A stretch of DNA of 17,286 nucleotides from JBAYZQ01 sp041672385 (GTDB lineage: Bacteria > Spirochaetota > Spirochaetia > Sphaerochaetales > Sphaerochaetaceae), in assembly GCA_041672385.1 (NCBI GenBank), contig JBAYZQ010000029.1, positions 1-17,286 of the forward strand. The letters are read 5' to 3'. The position numbers and the translations under genes are program-made. Shown piece by piece: positions 1 to 7,361 of this stretch (positions within the stretch are counted from its first letter, which is position 1; each line of letters starts with the position of its first letter). The notes under the pieces were generated by a model. That model searched no databases. It saw only the letters and a list, made by a program, of their open reading frames with translations, and was not told where the DNA came from.

Positions 1-1035
1 GTTGAAGCAGATTATGCCTTGAAGTATGTTAACACTAATTATGCTCTTGATGTTATTAATGATGTTGGATTAACAGACGCAGATGTTTCCAATATGTATC
101 AATACACAAAAGATATAATGACTTCTTCTGATGGAAAACTTAAAGGTCTTTCATGGCAGTCTTGTCCTGGTGGATTTATTTATCGTCGTTCAATTGCAAA
201 AGATGTTCTTGGAACTGATGATCCTGCTAAAGTTCAAATGGCTCTTGACAGCTGGGAAAAATTTGATGCAACTGCTAAAGCAGCAAAAGCTAAAGGTTAT
301 TTCATGTTGAGTGGTTATGATGATGCATTTAGAGTATTTAGTGATAACGCAAAAACCCCTTGGGTTGATGCGAATGGCAAGATAAATATTTCTGATTCAA
401 TTGAAGAGTGGATAACCCAGACTAAGACATATACTGAAAAAGGTTATAACAACAAAGCTAACCTTTGGTCAGCAGAATCATGGGGTGGAGCTGCTTTAGA
501 TGGAAAAGTACTTGGTTACTTTGGGCCAGGTTGGTTTGTTGATTTCTGTCTTGCACCAGCTTGTTTAGCAGATGCAGCAGGACCAAAACAAATTGGAAAC
601 GGAAGTTATGGAGATTGGGGACTTTGCATGGGACCTCAGGGCTTCAGTTGGGGTGGAACCTGGATTTGTGTTGCTGAAGGAACTGATAATATTGAACTAG
701 CAAAGAGTCTTTTATACACAATGACTTGTGATAAAGATACTTTGGTTGCAATTGCACAAGACATGGGTGATTTTACAAACAATGTTTCTGCAATGGAAGA
801 AGTAGCAAAGAGTGATTACAAAAACACCTTCTTAGGTGGACAGAATCATATTTCAATGTTCCTTGATTCAGCAACTTCGATTGATAGGAGTACAATGGGA
901 CCTTATGATCAAGGTATGACTGAAACTATTCAGGCAGCTTTCGCTGATTATTTCAATGGAAATGTAACTAAGGCTAAAGCCTATGAAAATTTCTATACAG
1001 CAGTAATTGAAAGATATCCTAACTTAACTAAATAA
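1..1035 (+). CDS. ABC transporter sugar-binding protein, 5' end cut by window edge
   Basis: The reading frame is open from base 1 (first codon GTT) to TAA at 1033-1035, leaving 344 visible residues. The TTG at base 19 is therefore an internal codon, not a start. The N-terminus, with the expected lipoprotein signal peptide, lies outside the window. The sequence is of the family-1 extracellular solute-binding type: many aromatic residues suited to stacking on sugar rings (for example GGTWICVAEGTDN), an LAKSLL helix, and a C-terminal helix ending in a YENFYTAVIERYP stretch. It should capture an oligosaccharide in the periplasm and hand it to the two permeases just downstream. The GH9 enzyme in the same operon makes a cello- or beta-gluco-oligosaccharide ligand plausible, but that is inference from context. 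Confidence 0.88.
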   Translation, partial: VEADYALKYVNTNYALDVINDVGLTDADVSNMYQYTKDIMTSSDGKLKGLSWQSCPGGFIYRRSIAKDVLGTDDPAKVQMALDSWEKFDATAKAAKAKGYFMLSGYDDAFRVFSDNAKTPWVDANGKINISDSIEEWITQTKTYTEKGYNNKANLWSAESWGGAALDGKVLGYFGPGWFVDFCLAPACLADAAGPKQIGNGSYGDWGLCMGPQGFSWGGTWICVAEGTDNIELAKSLLYTMTCDKDTLVAIAQDMGDFTNNVSAMEEVAKSDYKNTFLGGQNHISMFLDSATSIDRSTMGPYDQGMTETIQAAFADYFNGNVTKAKAYENFYTAVIERYPNLTK

Positions 1036-1055
1036 ATAGTTAAAGAATGTAATGT

Positions 1056-1086
1056 TTTGGAGCAAGACTAAAAATCTTGCTCCAAA
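1056..1086 (+). promoter_or_regulatory. Intercistronic stem-loop between binding protein and permeases
   Basis: A perfect 12-bp inverted repeat (TTTGGAGCAAGA at 1056-1067, complement at 1075-1086) encloses a 7-base loop. No T-run follows it, and the ribosome site of the next gene (TTGAGG) is only a few bases on, so it is not a classical intrinsic terminator. Such a hairpin at the 3' end of a binding-protein cistron usually protects the upstream mRNA from 3' exonucleases or causes partial termination. Either would give more binding protein than permease. The structure is seen; the role is inferred. Confidence 0.7.
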
Positions 1087-1102
1087 TATATTGAGGTAAA
1101 AA

Positions 1103-2056
1103 ATGAATGAAACAAATTTAGTAAAAGAAGAGAAAATAAAAAGACGAAAATCAGTTAGTTATTCCCGTTGGGGGTATTTTTTTATTTTACCTTTTTTTGT
1201 AGTTTACATATTATTTTCTTTGATACCGTTGCTTTCAACTTTCTATTTTAGTTTTTTTGAGAATTATAGAATAGGACTTATGGAAGTAGGACCAAATTTT
1301 ATCGGTTGGGCTAATTATCACAAGGTTATCTATGAAACGGAAGTCCCTCGTTTTGCTATGAATACGTTTATAATTTGGATAGTAGGGTTTTTACCTCAAC
1401 TATTGATTGCTTTATTATTTGCGGTTTGGTTTACTAGTAACCGCCTTAAATTGAAATTTCAACAGTTTTTTAAAACTGTAATTTATATGCCAAATTTGAT
1501 TATGGCAAGTGCTTTTGCAATGTTATTTTTTACTCTTTTTTCTGATGCAGGACCGATGAATCAAATGTTAATTTCAATGAACCTTATTCAAGAGCCCATA
1601 AGATTTATGACAAGAACAGACACCACTCGTGGTTTAATTGAAATGATGAACTTTTTGATGTGGTTTGGAAATACAACGCTATTGCTTATGGCCGGAATTA
1701 TGGGTATTGATCAAAGTCTTTTTGATGCAGCCTATATTGATGGAGCCTCGTCTACAAAGACTTTCTTTAAAGTAACTCTACCACTTTTAAAACCAATTTT
1801 TGTTTACACGCTAATAACCTCAATGATTGGTGGAATCCAAATGTTTGATGTTCCACAAATTCTAACAAATGGTAAAGGAACTCCTGATAGAACTACAGAA
1901 ACTTTGATTATGTATTTAAATAACCACCTTGCAAGTAAAAACTATGGAGTGGCCGGTGCTTTGTCTGTTTTAATTTTCATTGTAACTGCCTTTTTGGGTG
2001 TTTTCGTTTATAAGTCTCTTATGAAGGAAAATTCAATTACAGGAGGCAAAAGATAA
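1103..2056 (+). CDS. Carbohydrate ABC transporter permease, MalF/UgpA type
   Basis: This 317-residue membrane protein has a basic cytoplasmic N-terminus (KIKRRK), a first membrane segment at about residues 23-45 and a total of about six hydrophobic segments, the usual length for a CUT1 permease. The EAA loop that docks on the ATPase is clear: DAAYIDGAS at 208-216 followed by LPLLKP at 226-231. It would form the inner-membrane channel together with the next permease. The ATG follows TTGAGG at a suitable distance. No ATP-binding subunit is encoded in the visible operon, so a shared MsiK-like ATPase from elsewhere is expected, or one upstream of the window. The substrate is not readable from the permease itself. 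Confidence 0.92.
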   Translation: MNETNLVKEEKIKRRKSVSYSRWGYFFILPFFVVYILFSLIPLLSTFYFSFFENYRIGLMEVGPNFIGWANYHKVIYETEVPRFAMNTFIIWIVGFLPQLLIALLFAVWFTSNRLKLKFQQFFKTVIYMPNLIMASAFAMLFFTLFSDAGPMNQMLISMNLIQEPIRFMTRTDTTRGLIEMMNFLMWFGNTTLLLMAGIMGIDQSLFDAAYIDGASSTKTFFKVTLPLLKPIFVYTLITSMIGGIQMFDVPQILTNGKGTPDRTTETLIMYLNNHLASKNYGVAGALSVLIFIVTAFLGVFVYKSLMKENSITGGKR

Positions 2057-2058
2057 TT

Positions 2059-2931
2059 ATGAGTAAAAAACTTATATCAATTAGTGATAAATATAAAAAG
2101 GGCCTTGGAATTTCTAGATTCTTTTGCTACCTCGTGCTAATACTTTTAAGTCTTATGTGTCTTTTCCCTTTTGTTATTTTGATTATAAATGCGACAAGGC
2201 TTAATTCAGAAATTCAAAAAGGGTTTACTCTTTTATTTGGGAATGCTTTTGTTAGAAATGCTGAAAATTTATTTTCTGATCCCAATATTCCAATTTTTAG
2301 GGCACTTATAAATAGTGTATTTATTTCAACTAGTGCTTCTTTTCTTGCTATTTACGTTTCTTCTATGACTGCTTTTGGAATTTATATGTATAATTTTAAA
2401 TTAAAGAAATTTGCATTTAGTTTTATAATGATGGTTATGATGGTTCCAGTTCAAGTTTCTGCTCTTGGATTTTTAAAACTAATGGCTAGATGGAATTTGA
2501 TGGATACTTTTTTCCCATTGATTGTTCCAGCTGCAGCAGCTCCAGCAATTGTGTTTTTTATGATTCAATACATGCAAAGTGTTCTTCCTTTTGAAGTCGT
2601 TGAGGCTGCAAGAGTTGATGGTTCAAATGAGTTTTATACTTTCAACAAAATTGTTGTTCCTATTTTAAAACCAGCTTTAGCCTTACAAGCAATTTTTAGT
2701 TTTGTTTCTAATTGGAATAATTATTTTATTCCTGCTTTAGTTATAAATTCAAAGAATAAAAAGACAATTCCTATATTGATTGCTCAACTTAGAAGCGCTG
2801 ATTACATGAAATTTGATTTGGGAAAAGTGTACATGCTTATTTGTGTTGCAATTCTTCCTTTACTTCTAGTCTACTTATTTTTGTCAAGATTTATTATCCA
2901 GGGTGTTACTCTTGGAAGTGTAAAGGGGTAA
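2059..2931 (+). CDS. Carbohydrate ABC transporter permease, MalG/UgpE type
   Basis: This is a 290-residue protein with about six membrane segments, the first near residues 20-45. It has the MalG-type EAA motif (VEAARVDGSN around 181-190, then PILKPA at 201-206), which contacts the ATPase. It is the partner of the permease ending 2 bases upstream. Its ribosome site AGGAGG lies inside the last codons of that gene, which points to translational coupling and equal amounts of both subunits. The two permeases and the binding protein form a CUT1-type importer for di- or oligosaccharides. Length and order are standard, and nothing is broken. Confidence 0.92.
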   Translation: MSKKLISISDKYKKGLGISRFFCYLVLILLSLMCLFPFVILIINATRLNSEIQKGFTLLFGNAFVRNAENLFSDPNIPIFRALINSVFISTSASFLAIYVSSMTAFGIYMYNFKLKKFAFSFIMMVMMVPVQVSALGFLKLMARWNLMDTFFPLIVPAAAAPAIVFFMIQYMQSVLPFEVVEAARVDGSNEFYTFNKIVVPILKPALALQAIFSFVSNWNNYFIPALVINSKNKKTIPILIAQLRSADYMKFDLGKVYMLICVAILPLLLVYLFLSRFIIQGVTLGSVKG

Positions 2932-2934
2932 ATA

Positions 2935-5127
2935 ATGAAATCATTTTTTAAGTTAGTTTTGGTTTTAGCTTTAACACTGTTAGTTTTGTCTTGCAACTCA
3001 ATGGGTAATCCTGAAACTATAAATTTAACACAAAATGATATTGATGCACTTACTAATGGTAAAACTGATGACGCTTCTGATTATCTTAAAGTAGGAATAA
3101 ACTTTCTTTTAAATGGAGACTTTTCTGATTCTTCCAAAAACTGGGGATCCTATTTTGAGGGTGGAAGCGGTAATATTTCCTATCTTTATAAAAGAGTTGA
3201 TTTGACAATAAATTCAACTGGAAATGTTGAACATGGATTTCAGTTTTTTTATGATGGGTTTCGCCTTATTCATGGGGGACATTACATTCTTACTTTCGTA
3301 GCTTCAAGTACTCAGTTAAAAGATATTGAAGTTTGTTTACAGCTTAATGGTGGAGATTATCATGCTTACGAAAAAAAAGCCTTTACTTTAGATGAAAATG
3401 AAAAGCAATACACTGTTGATTTTGTGATGAATGAAGAAACTGATGTTGCTCCAAGGTTAGCATTTAATATGGGAAAAGTTGGAACTAACTTTAAAACTCC
3501 CGTGACTGTAAGCTTATCTGATGTTAAACTGGTATTACTGAATGAGGTGGTGGAGAAAAAAATGGTAGGTCCTTCAATAAACATTAATCAACTGGGTTTT
3601 TTAGTTAATGATGACAAAACTGCATATTTTAGAAATTGTACGGATAAAATGTTTTTTCTAATAGATGAAAAGGGTGAAAAAGTATTTTCTGGAAAAATAA
3701 AAAGAACAATTGAGAATTATGAGGCAGGTGAGTATACCAGTTTAGGTGATTTCTCTTCTTTTAAGAAAGAAGGAATTTATCATATTGAAACTGAAGATGC
3801 TAATAATAAAAGTTATTCTTTTAAAATAGGTGATACGGTTTATGATAAGGCGCTTGCTTCAAGTTTTAAAATGTTCTATTTACAGCGTTGTGGAATGGAT
3901 CTTAATCAAGAAAATGCAGGAAATTTTGCCCATGTAGCTTGTCATACTGAAAAAGCAAGAATTCATGGTACCTATGATTATATTGATGTTACCGGTGGTT
4001 GGCATGATGCAGGTGATTATGGAAGGTACGTTGTCCCAGGGGCTAAGGCCGTTATTGATCTTCTTCTTGCCTATGAAAGTACTCCAAAAATATTTGAAGA
4101 TAATAATATTGATATACTTAACGAGGTTAAGTATGAACTGGATTGGATGCTAAAAATGCAAAGAGAAGATGGCGGGGTTTACCACAAGGTTACCTGTGCT
4201 AAATTTCCAGCTTTTGTAATGCCTGAAGAAGAAACTGAAAAACTTTATGTTTCCCCTGTTTCAACCTGTGCTACAGGCGATTTTTCTGCAGTTATGGCTA
4301 TGGCTTCTTGGATTTATAAAGCAAAAGATGCTTCTTTTAGTGATAAATGTCTTGAAGCTTCCAAAAAGGCTTGGACTTTTTTAAATAATAGCAAGAAACT
4401 TTCTTTTTCAAATCCAACAGGGGTTGAAACTGGAGTTTATCCAGATGGAAATGACATAGATGAGCGTTATTTGGCTGCTTGTGCTCTTTATAAAGCTACC
4501 GGAAAAAATGTTTATCATGATTACATTAAAAATAATGTAAATTCAAGATTCTCAGATGGACTGGGATGGGCTGACATGGGAGCCTATGGTAATGCTCTTT
4601 ATCTTTCCTTGGAAAAAGATAAAATAGATGATGCAATTTATACTGAAATTAAGCAAGATTTATTACTGGAAGCAGATTCTATTATTGCTTCTAGTTTAAA
4701 AGATGGCTATCAAATTTCTCTTGATAAGTATGAATGGGGTTCAAATATGAGCATTTGTAATAATGCAATGCTGCTTTTGATGGCAAATGATGTAAAACCC
4801 AATAAAAAATATTTAAAATGCGCTCAAACTCATTTAGATTACCTTCTTGGTGCTAACTCTTTGGGTTATTGTTTTCTTACAGGCTATGGCTCAATGCAGG
4901 TGAAAAATCCCCATCACCGTCCTTCTATTGCAAGAGATGAAGCTATGCCGGGAATGCTATCTGGCGGACCTGATGAGCTTTTAGAGGATGGATATGCAAA
5001 GATAGCATTAGCTAATACTCCGCCTGCAAAGTGCTTTGTTGATAATGCACAAAGTTATTCTACCAATGAAGTAACAATTTACTGGAATTCACCTTTTGTT
5101 TATCTTCTTTCTAGATTAATGAAATAA
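2935..5127 (+). CDS. Glycoside hydrolase family 9 (cellulase-type) lipoprotein with CBM and Ig-like domains
   Basis: This is a 730-residue secreted lipoprotein. A hydrophobic signal ends in LVLSC, with Cys20 as the lipidated residue. Residues of about 55-200 look like a CBM4/9-type jelly-roll module (LLNGDFSDSSKNWGSYF). About 212-300 is the N-terminal Ig-like domain of GH9 enzymes (starting ININQLGF). About 303-730 is the catalytic (alpha/alpha)6 barrel. Catalytic signatures are present: HDAGDYG at 357-363 with Asp358 and Asp361, HHRPS at 660-664, and the C-terminal STNE motif with proposed acid Glu712. It should hydrolyse beta-1,4-glucan, mixed-linkage glucan or cellodextrins at the cell envelope. 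The exact substrate and the endo or exo mode cannot be read. The gene starts 3 bases after the MalG-type permease stop, with an AAGGGG ribosome site inside that gene, so enzyme and importer appear co-expressed. Confidence 0.93.
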   Translation: MKSFFKLVLVLALTLLVLSCNSMGNPETINLTQNDIDALTNGKTDDASDYLKVGINFLLNGDFSDSSKNWGSYFEGGSGNISYLYKRVDLTINSTGNVEHGFQFFYDGFRLIHGGHYILTFVASSTQLKDIEVCLQLNGGDYHAYEKKAFTLDENEKQYTVDFVMNEETDVAPRLAFNMGKVGTNFKTPVTVSLSDVKLVLLNEVVEKKMVGPSININQLGFLVNDDKTAYFRNCTDKMFFLIDEKGEKVFSGKIKRTIENYEAGEYTSLGDFSSFKKEGIYHIETEDANNKSYSFKIGDTVYDKALASSFKMFYLQRCGMDLNQENAGNFAHVACHTEKARIHGTYDYIDVTGGWHDAGDYGRYVVPGAKAVIDLLLAYESTPKIFEDNNIDILNEVKYELDWMLKMQREDGGVYHKVTCAKFPAFVMPEEETEKLYVSPVSTCATGDFSAVMAMASWIYKAKDASFSDKCLEASKKAWTFLNNSKKLSFSNPTGVETGVYPDGNDIDERYLAACALYKATGKNVYHDYIKNNVNSRFSDGLGWADMGAYGNALYLSLEKDKIDDAIYTEIKQDLLLEADSIIASSLKDGYQISLDKYEWGSNMSICNNAMLLLMANDVKPNKKYLKCAQTHLDYLLGANSLGYCFLTGYGSMQVKNPHHRPSIARDEAMPGMLSGGPDELLEDGYAKIALANTPPAKCFVDNAQSYSTNEVTIYWNSPFVYLLSRLMK

Positions 5128-5182
5128 AAGATTCTTATGTTTCTATTTTATTTGAACGAGTAGTCTAATAAGTTATTATTTT

Positions 5183-5223
5183 TCTTTTATACTTTTAAGT
5201 ATTATACACGTAAGTATAAAAGA
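5183..5223. repeat. 12-bp inverted repeat upstream of a broken small gene
   Basis: TCTTTTATACTT at 5183-5194 is matched by its complement at 5212-5223, with a 17-base spacer. No T-run follows on the plus strand; instead it leads into AGAGG and the ATG at 5231. It may be an operator or a mRNA hairpin belonging to the relic gene downstream, or the edge of a decayed element. No function can be assigned. Confidence 0.45.
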
Positions 5224-5230
5224 GGTTGAT

Positions 5231-5381
5231 ATGGGAAATGATTTTTTAAATTGTTTTAGTGATTGGGAGAAAGCTTTTTGATTATTTTATTGAAGAATCT
5301 GGTGATAATAAATTTTTAAACACTAATACTACATTGTGCGGCAGTTCAATGTCTTTTATGGAGAACCTTCATTGCTACTAA
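5231..5381 (+). pseudogene. Short frameshifted gene relic, function unknown
   Basis: An ATG at 5231 with an AAGAGG ribosome site opens a frame (MGNDFLNCFSDWEKAF) that stops at TGA 5279-5281. Removing one T from the T5 run at 5275-5279 lets the frame continue smoothly as DYFIEESGDNKFLNTNT to TAA at 5379-5381, about 49 residues in total. A second frame beyond it (LLLKEELRTPNLYENF, from about 5372) also reads like protein, so the original gene may have been longer and carries at least two lesions. I do not recognise the family. This is the only sign of a gene in the interval between the GH9 operon and the leucine-rich-repeat gene. Chance open frames in AT-rich DNA remain possible. Confidence 0.35.
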
Positions 5382-5732
5382 AAGAAGAACTAAGAACCCC
5401 TAATTTATATGAAAATTTTATTATTTTTTTGTTCCAAAAAATAATCTTTTTAATAAAAGTAAATATACGAATTTCACAAAATTGCCTATGTTTTTGGTAG
5501 TAAATTTCACAAAATTGCTTTTTAATATTTTTTTATCATAATCCTTTCGTTTATGGGAAAAGTGATTAATTTTAGATTTGAAAGGCTAGTTTGTTACATT
5601 TGTTTATATTGTTGATTGAACTAAAATTAAGTTTAGTTGTAAGACAATAAGGCAGTTAAAGACTTTGTAATAAATATAATCTTCTTCAATTAGGAACTCA
5701 TTTGGAAAAGTTTTATCAACTGGCTATAAAAA
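5382..5732. other. AT-rich gene-free interval with coding scraps
   Basis: No intact gene is visible here. The stretch contains a pair of 16-bp direct repeats and, at 5660-5749 (+), a short open frame whose translation (for example LLQLGTHLEKFYQLAIK) looks protein-like. That frame has no start codon or ribosome site and runs 17 bases into the 3' end of the convergent leucine-rich-repeat gene. The interval looks like a decayed gene or mobile-element remnant, but no terminal inverted repeats or recognisable transposase motif are visible. Confidence 0.4.
5470..5518. repeat. Pair of 16-bp direct repeats
   Basis: AATTTCACAAAATTGC occurs at 5470-5485 and again at 5503-5518, a 33-base period. The 17 bases between the copies are not repeated. 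Only two copies are present here, so this is not a CRISPR array. It may be the start of a dispersed intergenic repeat or part of a decayed reading frame. Confidence 0.7.
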
Positions 5733-6999
5733 TTATTCTATTGCAATAATATTATCTTTATAATCTTTCCAACCATCAGCATTTTTATAAGTTTCAACTG
5801 ATTCAGATGGTACATATATTTTAAAATCTGAAGTTGATGTACCAGAAAAAACATCGTTACCTAATACAGGAGGGATTACAGTTTCTATAGTTAGGCGATT
5901 AAGGTTTGAACAACACTCAAAAGCCTTACCCCCAATGGTTTCAACAGAATTGCCAATAATCACTAAAGAAAGATCTTGACAATTCATAAAAGCCATTTCT
6001 CCAATACTTTCAACAGAATCAGGTATTGAAATTGAAGATAATGGACAATTAACAAATGTACTATTTTCAATAGTTTCAACAGAATTTCCTATAATCACTG
6101 AAGAGAGAAGACCACAATTCAAAAAAGCCTTTTCTCCAATACTAGTAACTGAATTAGGTATTATGATTGAATTTAATCCGATTCCTTCTGTTACTCCATT
6201 AACACAACCAGAAAAAGCAGAACTTCCAATAGTTTCAACAGATTTACCTATAATCACTGTACCAAGATTAATACAACAAGAAAAAGCCTCACTTCCAATA
6301 GTTTTAACAGAATCAGGTATCGTGATTTCTTTTAATTCAAAACAACAATTAAATGCACCTTTTCCAATAGTTTCAACTCCATTACCTATAATAAGTGAAT
6401 TTAGTTTTTTGCAACTATCAAACATTTTATATTCAATAACCTTAACAGAATTACCTATAATGACTTTATTGAGTTCAGAACATCCATAAAAAGCCTCATA
6501 TCCAATACTTGAAACAGAGTTCCCTATATCAAGAGAGGTTAATCCTATACAATTATAAAACGCTTGACTTCCAATATTTTCAACAGAATCAGAAAGTTTT
6601 ACTGATGATAAATTGTTACATTCACTGAAAGCCCTGTTAGAAATAGTTTCAACAGAATCAGGAATGACAAGTGAAGTAATTCCATCACATTTAGCAAAAG
6701 CCTCTCTCCCAATGGATTTAAGGGAAGTAGGAAAAGTTATTGATGTGAAAGAATCATTCTTTCTAAATGCTTTATCACCAATTTCTGTAACCTCAAAATC
6801 TCCCAATTTTGAAGGGATTTCTAAAACTGTTTCATTCCCATTATATTCAGTAATACAAGCTTCACTGTTTATCACAGAATAAGTATAATCTCCATAAATA
6901 ACACTACTAATATTTACGTATTCAAATGGTTCTTTGCATGAAATGGCAAAGGTAATTATTAGAAAAATAATTACCAACAGATTTATTAATTTTTTTCAT
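5733..6999 (-). CDS. BspA/TpLRR-type leucine-rich-repeat surface lipoprotein, frameshifted in an A7 tract at codons 2-4
   Basis: The body (in frame from 6977 to TAA at 5733-5735) carries about 13 tandem repeats of 23 residues with the pattern I(I/P)(G/D)(N/D)SVETIG..AF..C..L..V, then a C-terminal cap (IPPVLGNDVFSG...YVPSESVETYKNADGWKDY). This is the LRR_5 architecture of BspA-like adhesins and TpLRR proteins. An ATG at 6997-6999 follows an AAAGGA ribosome site, but seven A residues (plus-strand T run 6990-6996) put it one base out of frame with the body. With six A's it would read MKKLINLLVIIF, then end in FAISC, a complete lipoprotein signal with lipidated Cys. The in-frame TTG at 6977 has no ribosome site and cuts the signal short, so I take 6999 as the real start. 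The state is either phase-off, recently broken, or a sequencing error. Confidence 0.85.
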
Positions 7000-7040
7000 T
7001 AATATAAGTCCTTTAAAATTAAATTTGATAACAAATAACA

Positions 7041-7049
7041 ATTATAACA
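7041..7049 (-). promoter_or_regulatory. Extended -10 promoter of the leucine-rich-repeat lipoprotein gene
   Basis: Reading the minus strand, TGTTATAAT is a perfect extended -10 element (TGn followed by TATAAT). No good -35 is found at 17 bases; TTTTCA stands 19 bases upstream. Transcription would begin near 7034, giving a leader of about 35 bases to the AAAGGA ribosome site and the ATG at 6999. This supports 6999 as the intended start. Confidence 0.55.
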
Positions 7050-7172
7050 CTTTCTTATGGTTTATTGAAAATTATTTATTAAAAAATGCAGTTTAATTTC
7101 AAATTTACATGTAAATGATTAAGAATGAACTATGTTGAATCTTATAAATCCCACTCAAAAGTTATTTGAGCC

Positions 7173-7206
7173 AAAAAAAAACTGAATGCTTTATGCAATC
7201 AGTTTT
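7173..7206 (-). terminator. Intrinsic terminator of tRNA-Leu
   Basis: Immediately after the tRNA 3' end, the minus strand folds as ACTGA-T-TGC / GCA-T-TCAGT around a 5-base loop, flanked by A's and followed by a run of nine T's. This is a textbook Rho-independent terminator for the single-gene tRNA transcript. Confidence 0.85.
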
Positions 7207-7291
7207 TGCCGAAAACGAGAATCGAACTCGTACAGCTTATTCAGCCGAGGGATTTTAAGTCCCTTGTGTCTACCTATTCCACCATTTCGGC
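7207..7291 (-). tRNA. tRNA-Leu (anticodon UAA)
   Basis: This is an 85-base class II tRNA. The acceptor stem is GCCGAAA paired with TTTCGGC, with A as discriminator. The anticodon loop CTTAAAA, between GGGA and TCCC, has anticodon TAA, which reads leucine codons UUA and UUG. A long variable arm (CGGCTGAATAAGCTG) and a T arm with the GTTCGAT loop are present. The 3' CCA is not encoded, so it must be added by CCA nucleotidyltransferase. UUA is a very frequent codon in this AT-rich genome. A promoter and a terminator flank it, so it is transcribed alone. Confidence 0.97.
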
Positions 7292-7301
7292 AATCAAAGG
7301 T

Positions 7302-7330
7302 ATCTTAAACATTCAGATTAATATAGTCAA
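7302..7330 (-). promoter_or_regulatory. Sigma-70 promoter of tRNA-Leu
   Basis: On the minus strand, TTGACT (7325-7330) and TAAGAT (7302-7307) are separated by exactly 17 bases. The mature tRNA 5' end is 10 bases after the -10 box, the same spacing as in the tRNA-Gln promoter at 15646. This element sits inside an 11-bp inverted repeat (ATTCAGATTAA at 7311-7321, complement at 7344-7354). Confidence 0.75.
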
Positions 7331-7354
7331 TATTTTAGCTTAATTAATCTGAAT
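7311..7354. repeat. 11-bp perfect inverted repeat overlapping the tRNA-Leu promoter
   Basis: ATTCAGATTAA at 7311-7321 is complemented exactly at 7344-7354, with a 22-base spacer. On the plus strand a T-run follows (7355-7360), giving a weak terminator shape for antisense transcription toward 7362. On the minus strand it lies between the small membrane-protein gene and tRNA-Leu and could serve as an imperfect transcript end for that gene. Confidence 0.5.
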
Positions 7355-7361
7355 TTTTTTG

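Noticed and set aside
3366..4153. Short frames on both strands inside the GH9 gene
   Set aside because: They overlap a complete, motif-rich coding sequence and have no family features of their own.
5183..5223. Intrinsic terminator of the GH9 operon
   Set aside because: The inverted repeat lacks GC pairs in most of the stem and has no T-run after it on the plus strand.
5470..5518. CRISPR array
   Set aside because: Only two 16-base copies with one spacer-sized gap and no cas gene nearby.
5382..5732. Insertion sequence
   Set aside because: No terminal inverted repeats, target duplication or recognisable transposase motif can be seen; only unassigned coding scraps.
6163..6882. Plus-strand open frames of 108 and 89 codons opposite the leucine-rich-repeat gene
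   Set aside because: They mirror the repeat codons of the minus-strand gene, repeat the same low-complexity pattern and lack ribosome sites.
6975..6977. TTG as the start of the leucine-rich-repeat lipoprotein
   Set aside because: No ribosome site precedes it and it truncates the signal peptide; the ATG at 6999 has both promoter and ribosome site, although it needs a one-base correction.
7154..7170. CTCAAA/TTTGAG hairpin as a separate terminator
   Set aside because: It is a 6-bp stem with A's rather than T's after it on the plus strand, and on the minus strand it lies beyond the tRNA-Leu terminator.
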